The translations under genes were made by a program, and so were the position numbers. Shown here piece by piece: positions 18,454-26,989 of a stretch of DNA of 64,000 nucleotides. The stretch spans positions 1 through 64,000 of the forward strand of contig DATAYM010000038.1 of NCBI GenBank assembly GCA_036272595.1, written 5' to 3'. How positions within the stretch are numbered: position 1 is the first letter of the stretch; each line of letters starts with the position of its first letter. A model generated the notes under the pieces. That model had not been told where the DNA came from. It searched no databases and saw only the letters and a list, made by a program, of their open reading frames with translations. The stretch is from Poindextera sp036272595 (GTDB taxonomy: Bacteria > Pseudomonadota > Alphaproteobacteria > Caulobacterales > Caulobacteraceae).

Positions 18454-19517
18454 CCGCCGCGGACGGCCGCCAGTTCGGCCTTGAGCGCGGCGACCAGTTC
18501 GCCAGCCGGCATGGCGCGGGCCAGCGGCGCGCCCTGGCCCGCCCACTGGGCGGCGAAGCCGCCGTCGCCCTTCGCCCTCGCCACGGCGGCCAGGGCTTTG
18601 CCGGCGTCATAGGCGATCGGGTAGTCCGGGAGCGCCAATCCGGTGAGCGCGCCGTTCTTGAGCGCGGTGAAGGCGTTGGGCAGGCAGCGGGCCGGCCGGC
18701 CGGAGATCAGGCTGGTCATCTCGGTGCGGCCGGCGCCGGGCCCGAACAGCGCGTCGCGGTGATAGGCGTCGGCGCTGGATTCCGGGCAGGCGATGAACGC
18801 CGTGCCCAGTTGGGCGGCTTCCGCGCCAAGGTCCAGGGCCGCGGCGATTCCCGCGCCGTCCATGATCCCGCCGGCGGCGATCACCGGTAGCCCGATGCGG
18901 CTCGCCAGCAGCCTGGTCAGGGCGAGCGCCCCCATCCGGCTGTCCGGCGCGGCGGGATCGAAAACCCCGCGGTGGCCGCCGGCCTCGTAGCCCTGGGCGA
19001 CGACGGCGTCGACGCCGGCCGCCACGGCCTGCTCGGCCTCTTCCAGGTTGGTCGCCGACGAGAAGAGCACAATGCCGGCGGCCTTCAGGCGGGCGATGGT
19101 CGCCGGCGGCGGCAGGCCGAAGTGGAAGCTGACCACCGCCGGCCGGGTCTCCAGGAACAGCTCCAGCATGGCCGCATCGGCGACGAAGCTGGTGTAGATC
19201 TCGCTGATGGCCGCCGGCGGCGCGGCGCCGAAGCGCGCGAAGAGCGGCCTCAGCGCCTCGAGCCAGGCCTGCTCCCGATCCGGACGGGCGATTGCCGGCC
19301 GGTGGCAGAAGACGTTGACGTTGAACGGCCCGCTGGTCTGGGCGCGCAGGGCCTCGATCATGGCGCCGGCGCCGGTTGCATCGACCGCCCCGACCGCGAT
19401 CGATCCAAGACCGCCGGCATTGGTCACCGCCGCCGCCATCGCCGGCGTCGAAGTCCCCGCCATCGGCGCCTGGACGATCGGCAGCGGCACGCCGATGCGT
19501 TGAAGCAAGCCCGCCAT
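18450..19517 (-). CDS. nitronate monooxygenase (FMN-dependent, 2-nitropropane dioxygenase family)
   Basis: The 355-residue protein has the FMN barrel of the family: VQAPMAGTSTPAMAAAVTNA at 14-33, then AQGYEAGGHRGVFD and VIAAGGIMDGAGIAAAL further on. The His in the AGGH motif is the position of the catalytic base. These enzymes oxidise propionate-3-nitronate or alkyl nitronates to carbonyl compounds and nitrite. The gene is convergent and overlapping with the cupin gene, and divergent from the aldehyde dehydrogenase operon. Confidence 0.85.
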   Translation of the reverse strand: MAGLLQRIGVPLPIVQAPMAGTSTPAMAAAVTNAGGLGSIAVGAVDATGAGAMIEALRAQTSGPFNVNVFCHRPAIARPDREQAWLEALRPLFARFGAAPPAAISEIYTSFVADAAMLELFLETRPAVVSFHFGLPPPATIARLKAAGIVLFSSATNLEEAEQAVAAGVDAVVAQGYEAGGHRGVFDPAAPDSRMGALALTRLLASRIGLPVIAAGGIMDGAGIAAALDLGAEAAQLGTAFIACPESSADAYHRDALFGPGAGRTEMTSLISGRPARCLPNAFTALKNGALTGLALPDYPIAYDAGKALAAVARAKGDGGFAAQWAGQGAPLARAMPAGELVAALKAELAAVRGG

Positions 19518-19650
19518 CTCGGCTCCTCTCTTCGCCCCTCCGAACTTGGAGACTGCTCCATCGAAGCCACGATCAAAGCAAGCCCGGGGGACGGCCTGTC
19601 ATGGCTATCCGGTCCGCAAGCTCGCATGCGGACCCACCGACGCGCGCGGC

Positions 19651-19678
19651 TTGCAGTGCGCACTGCATGCGGTATACC
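19651..19678 (+). promoter_or_regulatory. GYATRC palindrome on a promoter before the aldehyde dehydrogenase operon
   Basis: GCATGC-G-GTATAC at 19665-19677 matches the 13-bp consensus of the aromatic regulon exactly. It sits on a possible promoter, TTGCAG (19651-19656) and TATACC (19673-19678) with a 16-nt spacer, about 60 nt before the aldehyde dehydrogenase start. The same TTGCAG/TATAC arrangement occurs before the Rieske dioxygenase at 44838-44866. Confidence 0.6.
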
Positions 19679-19736
19679 AAGCCCACCGGGCGGCAAAGTA
19701 TGCCGCCGAATCCTCACCAGCCGCGCGGCCGCCTCC

Positions 19737-21221
19737 ATGACGATTGCACGCCCCAGCCCGTACCACTCCGCTTCGGCGGTCGATGGCGGGCGCGCGCCTG
19801 TCGACATCGCCGCGCCGGCGATGAAGCGGTGGGCCGGCGAGGCTCTCGGCGCCCCGATCGAGGTGGTCGATCCGGCCACCGGCGCCGTGGTCGGCTCGGT
19901 TCCCGATCTCGGCCGCGAACAGATGCGCGGCGCGATCGAGCGAGCCCGTTCGGCCCTCCCCGCCTGGCGCGCCAGGCTTCCCCGCGAGCGGGCCGATCTC
20001 CTGATGGAATGGCGCCGGCTGGTCCTGGCCAATACCGAGGCCCTGGCGCGCATCCTCACCCTGGAGCAGGGCAAGCCGCTGGCCGACGCGGCTGGCGAGA
20101 TCGCCTATGGCGCGGAGTTCATCCGCTGGTTCGCCGAGGAGGCCAGCCGCGTCTATGGCGAGGTGATCCCCAGCCACCTGCCCGATCGCAAGATGTTCGT
20201 CCAGCGCCAGCCGGTCGGCGTTGTCGGCTTGGTGACGCCGTGGAACTTTCCCTCGGCCATGCTGACGCGGAAAGCCGCCGCGGCCCTGGCGGCCGGATGT
20301 ACGGCCATCGCCGTCCCGTCGATGGAGACGCCGTTCTCGGCCCTCGCCCTGGCGGCGCTGGCGGACCAGGCCGGGCTGCCCGAAGGCGTGTTTTCGGTGC
20401 TGACCGGCGACGCCGAGGCGCTGGTCGGCGAACTTTGCCGCAGCCCCGTCGTGCGCGCGTTGTCGTTCACCGGCTCGACCCGGGTCGGGCGGATGCTCGC
20501 GGCCCAATGCGCCCCGACGCTGAAACGCGTCTCGCTGGAGCTCGGCGGCCATGCGCCCTTCATCGTCTTCGCCGACGCCGACATCGAGGCCGCGGCCAGC
20601 GCCGCCGTCGCCGCCAAGTTCCAGACCTCCGGCCAGGACTGCCTGGCGGCGAACCGGATCTTCGTGCATCGCGACGTCTACGCCGCCTTCATCGAGGCTT
20701 TCGTAAGGGACGCCGCGGCGCTGAAGGTCGGCTCCGGCGCCGACGCGGCCAGCGACCTCGGGCCGCTGATCAACCGGGCGACCTTCGCCAAGTCCGCCGA
20801 GCATGTCGCCGACGCGCTGGCCGGGGGCGCGCGGCTGGCGCTGGGCGGAACGCCGGCCGGCGAGAGCCTGTTCTTCCCGCCGACCGTGCTGGCCGACGTC
20901 GCCCCCGGCATGAAAATCATGACCGAGGAGACCTTCGGGCCGGTGGCGGCGATCCTGCCCTTCACCGACGAAGACGCGGTGGTCGCCGCCGCCAACGACA
21001 CCGAATATGGCCTGGTCGCCTATCTGTTCACCCGCGACCTCTCGCGCGCCCACCGGCTCAGCGATGCGCTCGAATACGGCATGGTGGCGGTCAACACCGC
21101 CCGGCTGACCGGCGCGCCGATCCCGTTCGGCGGGGTCAAGCAATCGGGGCTCGGGCGCGAGGGGTCGCGCCACGGGATCGATGAATACATGGAACTCAAA
21201 TACGTCTGCATGGCGATCTGA
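19737..21221 (+). CDS. aldehyde dehydrogenase, succinate-semialdehyde dehydrogenase (GabD) family
   Basis: The 494-residue enzyme aligns by eye with GabD over its whole length. The catalytic Glu268 is in SLELGGHAPFIVF, the nucleophile Cys302 in SGQDCLAANR, and the FTGST loop and a C-terminal FGGVKQSGLGREG are present. One strongly conserved position differs: the Lys of the KPAxxTP cofactor-binding motif is Val193 here (AIAVPSMETP). The enzyme should oxidise a semialdehyde or aromatic aldehyde to the acid with NAD(P). It heads an operon with the ThDP enzyme and FAD oxidoreductase genes. The frame extends far upstream without similarity; the ATG at 19737 is chosen. Confidence 0.88.
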   Translation: MTIARPSPYHSASAVDGGRAPVDIAAPAMKRWAGEALGAPIEVVDPATGAVVGSVPDLGREQMRGAIERARSALPAWRARLPRERADLLMEWRRLVLANTEALARILTLEQGKPLADAAGEIAYGAEFIRWFAEEASRVYGEVIPSHLPDRKMFVQRQPVGVVGLVTPWNFPSAMLTRKAAAALAAGCTAIAVPSMETPFSALALAALADQAGLPEGVFSVLTGDAEALVGELCRSPVVRALSFTGSTRVGRMLAAQCAPTLKRVSLELGGHAPFIVFADADIEAAASAAVAAKFQTSGQDCLAANRIFVHRDVYAAFIEAFVRDAAALKVGSGADAASDLGPLINRATFAKSAEHVADALAGGARLALGGTPAGESLFFPPTVLADVAPGMKIMTEETFGPVAAILPFTDEDAVVAAANDTEYGLVAYLFTRDLSRAHRLSDALEYGMVAVNTARLTGAPIPFGGVKQSGLGREGSRHGIDEYMELKYVCMAI

Positions 21222-21247
21222 CGCCGGGCCGGTCGAAGGAAATTTGA

Positions 21248-22879
21248 ATGGTGAAGAGAACGGTCGCCACCGAGGTGGTCGAGACCCTGCGGGATCTGGG
21301 CGTCAGGCACGTGTTCGGCGTGCCGAGCGGCGGCTGGGTCGACTATATGGAGGCGCTGCGGACCACCGACGGCATCGACTTCATCCTGACCACCCATGAG
21401 GGCGCCGCCGGCATGATGGCCGACGTCAGCGGCCGGCTGACCGGCGCGCCGGGGGCCTGTTTCGGCACCTATGGGCCGGGCGCCACCAACCTGGCCACCG
21501 GGGTCGGCGAGGCGCTGCTGGACCGCTCGCCGGTGATCGCCCTGACCGACGAGATGCCGGCGGCGATGCGCGGCCGCACCACCCAGATGGGCATCGACCA
21601 CCAGGCGCTGTTCCAGCCGCTGACCAAGAAGACCACCCGGCTGCGCGAGGACGCGGTGCGGGCGATCCTCTTCGACGCCGCCAAGGTCGCGCTCGCTTCG
21701 CGACGCGGGCCGGTGCATGTCGGCCTGCCGGCCGGCATGTCGGCGCTGGAGGCGGCCAACGGCGCCGCCGCGGCGTTCGAGCCCGCGCCGACGCCGGCGG
21801 GGGCCGATCGCGTCCGGCTCGAGGCCGCCGCGGCGCGGCTGGCGGAATCCCGGCGTCCGGTCCTGGCCGTCGGGCTGGGCGCCGTGCGCGCCGGGGTCGG
21901 GCACAAGGTCGTCGCCCTTGCCGAGGCCTATGACATGCCGGTGGTGCTGACGCCGATGGCCAAGGGCATGCTGGCGGAAGACCACCGGCTCTATGCCGGG
22001 GTGCTGTTCCACGCGCTCAGCGACGTGGTCGGCGAGACCCACCAGCAGGCCGATCTGGTGCTGGCGGTCGGCTACGACCCGGTGGAGTTCAATTACGAGA
22101 GCTGGGCGCCCGTCGGCGTCCCCATCGTCAGCCTGGACACCGAGCCGGCCGATATCGACCAGGGCGCCTACGACCTCGCCGTCGACGCGGTCGGCGACAT
22201 CGGCGCGTCGCTGGACGTCCTGCTGTCGCGGCCGGCCGGGAAGAAATCCTGGGATCTGGAGGCGCTGGCGTCGCGGCGGGCCTCGATGTTCGCCAGGCTC
22301 ACGCCCTCCAACATCGGGTTCGGACCGAAGGCGGCGCTGGCTGTGCTGCGCGAGGTGCTGCCGCCGGACGGGATCATGACCTGCGACGTCGGCGCCCACA
22401 CCCACCTGATCGGCCAGCAATGGCCGACGCCGGCGCCCGGCCTGCAGATCATGACCAACGGCTGGTCGACCATGGGGTTCGGCCTGCCCGCCGCTATCGC
22501 CGCCAAGCTGGTGCACCCGGACAAGGCGGTCTGCGCCGTGGTCGGCGACGGCGGCTTCCTGATGACCGCCGGCGAGCTGGCCACCGCCGTGCGCTATGGG
22601 GTCAAGATCGTCGTCGTGGTGCTGACCGACAACGACCTGGCCCTGATCCGCATCAAGCAGGAGAAGAAGGGCAATCCGATCTACGGCACCCCGGTCCGCG
22701 CCGAGGGCGCCATCGGCGGCGACAACATCTTCGGGGTTCCGGTCAGGACGGCGGCCGATCCGCGGAGCTTCCGCGAGCGGCTGGTCGAGGCCTTCGCCGC
22801 CGACGGGCCGGTGATCGTCGAGGCGCTGATCGACAGCCGCGAGTACGACGAGGTCGTGCTGCGCAAAGACAAGCCCTGA
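21248..22879 (+). CDS. thiamine diphosphate-dependent enzyme, acetolactate synthase/benzoylformate decarboxylase-like
   Basis: The 543-residue protein has the three-domain ThDP decarboxylase layout. Glu51 in TTHEGAAGMMAD is the cofactor-activating glutamate. GTYGPGATNLATG follows, and the C-terminal ThDP/Mg motif reads VVGDGGFLMTAGELATAV, about residues 431-448. The sequence is acetolactate-synthase-like, but it has no regulatory partner and is placed 26 nt after an aldehyde dehydrogenase. A 2-oxo-acid decarboxylase making an aldehyde for that enzyme is therefore more likely than branched-chain biosynthesis. The actual 2-oxo acid is unknown. Confidence 0.85.
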   Translation: MVKRTVATEVVETLRDLGVRHVFGVPSGGWVDYMEALRTTDGIDFILTTHEGAAGMMADVSGRLTGAPGACFGTYGPGATNLATGVGEALLDRSPVIALTDEMPAAMRGRTTQMGIDHQALFQPLTKKTTRLREDAVRAILFDAAKVALASRRGPVHVGLPAGMSALEAANGAAAAFEPAPTPAGADRVRLEAAAARLAESRRPVLAVGLGAVRAGVGHKVVALAEAYDMPVVLTPMAKGMLAEDHRLYAGVLFHALSDVVGETHQQADLVLAVGYDPVEFNYESWAPVGVPIVSLDTEPADIDQGAYDLAVDAVGDIGASLDVLLSRPAGKKSWDLEALASRRASMFARLTPSNIGFGPKAALAVLREVLPPDGIMTCDVGAHTHLIGQQWPTPAPGLQIMTNGWSTMGFGLPAAIAAKLVHPDKAVCAVVGDGGFLMTAGELATAVRYGVKIVVVVLTDNDLALIRIKQEKKGNPIYGTPVRAEGAIGGDNIFGVPVRTAADPRSFRERLVEAFAADGPVIVEALIDSREYDEVVLRKDKP

Positions 22880-22889
22880 GGGGGCGCGG

Positions 22890-24068
22890 ATGGACAGGCG
22901 CGAGATCGTCAAGTCGCTGGCCGGACTGAGCGGCGCTGTGCTGCTGCCGTCGGTCGCCGCCGTCGCCCGCGCCCAGGCGCGGCGGCCGCGGATCGCCGTG
23001 GTCGGCGCCGGCATCATGGGGGCGTCCATCGCCTATCACCTGGCCGGCCAGGGCGCCGAGGTGATCGTGCTGGAGAAGGCCGCGCCGGGGATCGGCGCCA
23101 CCCAGGGCGCCTTCGCCATGCTGATCGCCACCCACGAGGGCGGCGACCGCGCGTTCAACGACCTCTACGGCATGGCGGTGCTGGACTGGCGGCGGCTGGA
23201 GCTGGAACTCAACGGGGCCGTCGCGGTGCAGTGGGGCGGGACCGCGAGCTGGACGGCGCCGGGGCAAAAGGCCGATGAGCTCAACGCCCTGACCCGCCAG
23301 TTGCAGGGATGGGGCGCGCCGATCCGGGCCATCACGGCCGAGGAACTGCAACGGCTGGTTCCCGGCGTGGTCCCCGGTCCGTTCGGCGCCGGCAACTTCT
23401 CGCCCGACCAGGGGACGCTCGATCCCACCGAGGCGCTGGAGGCGCTGATCGCCGCCGGCCGCCGGCGCGGGGTCCAGTACCGCTTTCCCTGCGAGGTGGC
23501 GGCGCTGGCGACCGACGGGCGAAAGCTCACCGGCCTGAAGACCACCGCCGGGCCGATCGAGGCGGACGCCGTCGTGCTGGCCGCCGGCGCGGCCGTTCCC
23601 GATCTGGCCGGACAGGTCGGGGTCAAGGCGCCGATCGATGTGGTTTCAGGCACGCTGGCGCACAGCAAACCCTTCCCGCGGGTGCTGCAGCGGGTGCTGA
23701 ACGGGCCGGACGGATCGCTGAAGCAGGACCCGGACGGCCGCATCGTCACCGGCGCCGACTATCGCCCGGGCGCCAGCGGAACCGACGTCAGCCAGGCCTA
23801 TGGCGAGCGCCTGCTGGCGCTGGCGGCCCGGACCGCGCCGGCGCTGAGCGGCGCGCGGCTGGAAAAGATGACCCTCGGCTATGTGCCGATCCCGGTCGAC
23901 AGCCATCCGATCGTCGGCTTTTGCGCCGCGCCCGCCAACCTCTACCTGGCCCTGACCATGAGCGGCGTCACCATGGCCCCCCTGATGGGCCGCTTCGCCG
24001 CCAGCGAGATCCTCGACGGCATCGCCGTCGAGGTGCTGAAGCCTTATCGGCCATCGCGTTTCGCGTAG
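22890..24068 (+). CDS. Tat-exported FAD-dependent oxidoreductase (DAO family)
   Basis: The product has 392 residues. An N-terminal twin-arginine signal (MDRREIVKSLAGLSGAVLLP) is followed by the FAD dinucleotide fold IAVVGAGIMGASIAYHLAGQG (from about residue 36) and a glycine-oxidase/D-amino-acid-oxidase-like body. The C-terminal segment VDSHPIVGFCAAPANLYLAL is the second FAD contact. It starts 10 nt after the ThDP gene. A periplasmic amine or 2-hydroxy acid oxidase/dehydrogenase would supply a keto acid, but import of that product to the cytosolic ThDP enzyme is a guess. Confidence 0.83.
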   Translation: MDRREIVKSLAGLSGAVLLPSVAAVARAQARRPRIAVVGAGIMGASIAYHLAGQGAEVIVLEKAAPGIGATQGAFAMLIATHEGGDRAFNDLYGMAVLDWRRLELELNGAVAVQWGGTASWTAPGQKADELNALTRQLQGWGAPIRAITAEELQRLVPGVVPGPFGAGNFSPDQGTLDPTEALEALIAAGRRRGVQYRFPCEVAALATDGRKLTGLKTTAGPIEADAVVLAAGAAVPDLAGQVGVKAPIDVVSGTLAHSKPFPRVLQRVLNGPDGSLKQDPDGRIVTGADYRPGASGTDVSQAYGERLLALAARTAPALSGARLEKMTLGYVPIPVDSHPIVGFCAAPANLYLALTMSGVTMAPLMGRFAASEILDGIAVEVLKPYRPSRFA

Positions 24069-24118
24069 CGCTGCCGCGCGCGCCCAACTCTCAACCCTCA
24101 TTCTCGCGCTGCCGGTAA

Positions 24119-24146
24119 GCCGCCGCTCCGCGTTTGGAGCGGCGGC
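24119..24146. terminator. GC-rich hairpin between convergent genes
   Basis: GCCGCCGCTCC (24119-24129) pairs perfectly with GGAGCGGCGGC (24136-24146) around a 6-nt loop. It lies 50 nt after the FAD oxidoreductase stop and 12 nt after the convergent TonB receptor stop, so it can serve both. No T-run follows, as is common in high-GC genomes. Confidence 0.7.
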
Positions 24147-24158
24147 CCGGAAGCGTGA

Positions 24159-26588
24159 TCAGAAGTGGGCGGAGACGGCGACGCCGATGGTGCGCGGGCG
24201 GGCGGGGAAGATGCGGATGGCGTCCAGCGCCGCCCGCGCCCCGACCTCGGCCACCGCGTTGGTGACGTTGTCGGCATAGACCGCCAGGTCATAGCGGTCG
24301 AACCGCACGCCGGCCTTCAGGTCGAGCAGGAAGTAGGGCTTCAGTTCGGTATAGTAGTCCTGCGGCACAGGCGCGACCGATGGCTCCAGCGCGGTGAACT
24401 CGTTGCTGCGATAGGTGAAGCTGGCCTGGCCGTAGCCGACATAGTCGCCGAACACGGGATGATCGTACTCGGCCTGGCCGGAAGCGGTCCACTCCGGCAC
24501 GAAGGGCGAGCGGTCGCCTTTCCTGCCGGGCGTGCCGGCGGCGACCACGTTGGCCGGAAGGTTGTTGGCCAGGGTTGCGTTGACGTAGGTGACGCTGCCC
24601 GACAGGCTCAGGCCTTCCATCGGCCGGACCGTCGAGCTGAGTTCGACCCCGTTGATCGTGCTCTTGCCGACGTTCAGCGTGTAGTTGTAGACGCCGCCCG
24701 CCAGCGCGTCCTCCTGCTCGCCGCTCCAGTCGATGTGATAGACGGACAGGTCGATGAACAGCCGCCGCTCCAGGAAGTAGGCCTTTATGCCGCCCTCGTA
24801 GTCCCAGAGGCTGTCGGGCGCGTAGCTCGACGGAACCGCGATCCCTTCCTGCGCCGCGACGGTGGCGGCCTCGTTGATGCCGCCGATACGGAAGCCGGAC
24901 GCCGCGCGGACGTACAGGCTGACGTTGTCGGTGGCCTTCCACAACAGGGCGAAATTATAGGTCGGCTCGGATTCGTGCGACCCGCTCTTGGACGAGACGT
25001 AGGGCGTGGTGATGTCGCCCAGCACGTATCCGCCGTCGAAGCCGTAGGGGGTGATCGCCGGCGCGATGTTCTGCTGGGTGGTCTGCTCGTCGCGCAGGTC
25101 GGCCACGAAATAGCGGATCCCGACGGTGGCCGTCAGGGTCGGCAGGATCTTGTAATCGCCCTGGGCGTAGACCGCGTATTGGTTGGCGACGAAATGGTCC
25201 TGGTTGGCGAACTCGACCGGGCTGACCCCGAAGCCGGGCAGCGCCAGGCCGTCCGCATGGCAGATGGCGTAGGTGGTGCACGGCAGGACGCCGGTCGTGG
25301 CGTTCGCGTGCAGCACCGCGCCGTCATAGAGCAGGTTGTCCTGCTGGTAATAGACGCCGGCGACCATCTGGAACGGGCCGTTGAACGCCGAGGAGAACCT
25401 GAGCTCGTCGGTATAGTCGTGGAACTGGGCGTGGGCCGAAAAGGCGGCCGGATAGGACGGCGCGCCGGCGCAGAGGCCGTAGGAACAGTCGGACGGCGTG
25501 GTGTCGGCGATGTCCAGCTCGTCCTTGTCGCCGTAGCTGCTGGTGGCCACGAGGCTGCCGAAGCCGAGGTCGTAGCGGCCGGTGACCGTCGCCAGATAGT
25601 ATTGCGAGTTGTAGGGCTCCTGCGACGGCGAATGGTTCTGATAGGCCGGGAACGGTCCCAGCTCCGGTCCGCCCGGCGCGGCGAGCGGCCCGACGTATTG
25701 GGTCCAGGCCTGCGTTCCGTCGACCCGGGTGTTCTGGTAGTTGAAGGTGGCCAGCAGCGAGAAGCGGTCGGTCGGCTTGAACAGCGCCTCGAACCGGCCG
25801 CCGTAGAGATGCTCGTTGTTGACGTTGTTGCGGGTCGTGCTCCCGATCGTCTGGTCGATGAAGCCGCCGCCGTCCTCGCCCCAGACCACGGCGCGCACGC
25901 CGAACACGTCCTTGACGATCGGCACGTTCAGGGCGGCGTCGCCGTCGAAATAGCCGGAACCCCTGTCGACGGTGGCCAGCCTGGCGTCGACCGAGCCGCC
26001 ATAGGTCTCCAGCTGCGGCTGGTTGGTGATCACCCGCACGGTGCCGGACATCGAGCCCGCGCCGAACAGGGTGCCTTGGGGTCCTTTGAGGACCTCGACG
26101 TGGTCGACGTCATGCAGCCGAAGGCCGGGGGTGTTGTCGCCGTAGAGATTGGCGTTGAAACCGCCCTCCAGGGGCGCCTCGTCGACATAGATGCCGGCGG
26201 TCTGGCCGGTGGTGGAGGAGATGCCGCGGATGATGACCTGCTGCTGGTTGACCCCGAAGTTCTGGATCGACAGCGACGGATCGATCTTGCTCAGATCCTG
26301 CAGCGAGGTGACGTTCAGCCGCTCGAGCGTGCGGCCGGAATAGGCGTCGACCGCCTCGGGGATGCTCTGGACGTTGGTCGCGCCCCGACGGGTCGCGGTG
26401 ACCACGACGTCGGAGCCCGGGCCCGCCGCCGCGCTGGTCGCCGCGGGCGGCGGCGCCGATTGCGCGTGCGCCGCGGTGGCAGCGACGGCCAGCGCCAGCG
26501 CGCTCGCGCCCAGCAAAATTCGAGATGAAGCGCCCCGAGACGCGCTCCGTGAAACGCCAATGGCGCCCTTGCGACGTGATGCGTGCAT
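24159..26588 (-). CDS. TonB-dependent outer-membrane receptor
   Basis: The 809-residue receptor has a signal peptide (residues 1 to about 43, cleavage after AHA), a plug domain with VVVTATRRG and LKGPQGTLFGAGSMSGTVRV, and a long beta-barrel ending in a terminal Phe (GVAVSAHF). The ATG at 26588 is preceded by GTAAGGGGG; the longer frame to 26720 adds a non-signal extension. The ligand is not known. Members of this size in Caulobacterales import iron complexes, sugars or aromatic compounds. It is convergent with the ThDP/FAD operon and lies between two stretches with GYATRC operators, so a role in substrate uptake for those pathways is possible. Confidence 0.9.
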   Translation of the reverse strand: MHASRRKGAIGVSRSASRGASSRILLGASALALAVAATAAHAQSAPPPAATSAAAGPGSDVVVTATRRGATNVQSIPEAVDAYSGRTLERLNVTSLQDLSKIDPSLSIQNFGVNQQQVIIRGISSTTGQTAGIYVDEAPLEGGFNANLYGDNTPGLRLHDVDHVEVLKGPQGTLFGAGSMSGTVRVITNQPQLETYGGSVDARLATVDRGSGYFDGDAALNVPIVKDVFGVRAVVWGEDGGGFIDQTIGSTTRNNVNNEHLYGGRFEALFKPTDRFSLLATFNYQNTRVDGTQAWTQYVGPLAAPGGPELGPFPAYQNHSPSQEPYNSQYYLATVTGRYDLGFGSLVATSSYGDKDELDIADTTPSDCSYGLCAGAPSYPAAFSAHAQFHDYTDELRFSSAFNGPFQMVAGVYYQQDNLLYDGAVLHANATTGVLPCTTYAICHADGLALPGFGVSPVEFANQDHFVANQYAVYAQGDYKILPTLTATVGIRYFVADLRDEQTTQQNIAPAITPYGFDGGYVLGDITTPYVSSKSGSHESEPTYNFALLWKATDNVSLYVRAASGFRIGGINEAATVAAQEGIAVPSSYAPDSLWDYEGGIKAYFLERRLFIDLSVYHIDWSGEQEDALAGGVYNYTLNVGKSTINGVELSSTVRPMEGLSLSGSVTYVNATLANNLPANVVAAGTPGRKGDRSPFVPEWTASGQAEYDHPVFGDYVGYGQASFTYRSNEFTALEPSVAPVPQDYYTELKPYFLLDLKAGVRFDRYDLAVYADNVTNAVAEVGARAALDAIRIFPARPRTIGVAVSAHF

Positions 26589-26989
26589 GCCAGCCCCCTT
26601 ACCCTGCGCGTTTATCGCGTCAGTCCAGACCGCGCCCCGGGGACACCTCGCCCGTACGCCTCGAAGACCGGCTGATCCGGAAACCGAAACGTCGAAGGCC
26701 GACATCGGCCGTTCGGACAAGTGTTGTCCCTGCTACGCCGTCACCCTTTGTACACAGCACACAGCATTCTGGTTAGCAAGCAAAATTGCGGCCTTTTCAT
26801 CGCTCCGCAAACGGATGCCTAAAAAATGATTTCCCGTGTGATATTAATGTCTTGGGACCCGGGCCACGGTCCGAAGCGGGATTTTGGGCGGCCGGTCGCC
26901 GCAGGCTCCGAGCGCGCCCAAAACGGGTCCAGGGCGCCCACTGTATACATCGGCGCCGGCGGCGCGAATCGAAGCTGCCGCGCCGGCGA
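26589..26989. promoter_or_regulatory. 401-nt intergenic region upstream of the TonB receptor
   Basis: There is no credible gene here. The AT-rich part at about 26740-26860 probably holds the receptor promoter. An inverted repeat TTTTGGGCG (26882-26890) / CGCCCAAAA (26915-26923) with a 24-nt loop may terminate the quinone-oxidoreductase gene arriving from the right. At 26936-26948 the sequence GCCCAC-T-GTATAC matches the GYATRC operator in one half only. Confidence 0.5.

Noticed and set aside
21248..22879. ThDP enzyme as biosynthetic acetolactate synthase (ilvB)
   Set aside because: No regulatory small subunit or ilv genes nearby, and the operon context is catabolic.
24165..26528. Plus-strand frame opposite the first TonB receptor, and similarly 60774-63458 opposite the second
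   Set aside because: Both are shadow frames created by high GC third positions; no recognisable domain.
26936..26948. GTATAC preceded by GCCCAC upstream of the TonB receptor, as another regulon operator
   Set aside because: Only the right half fits; the left half has two mismatches, and it is more than 340 nt from the receptor start. Not counted as a site.
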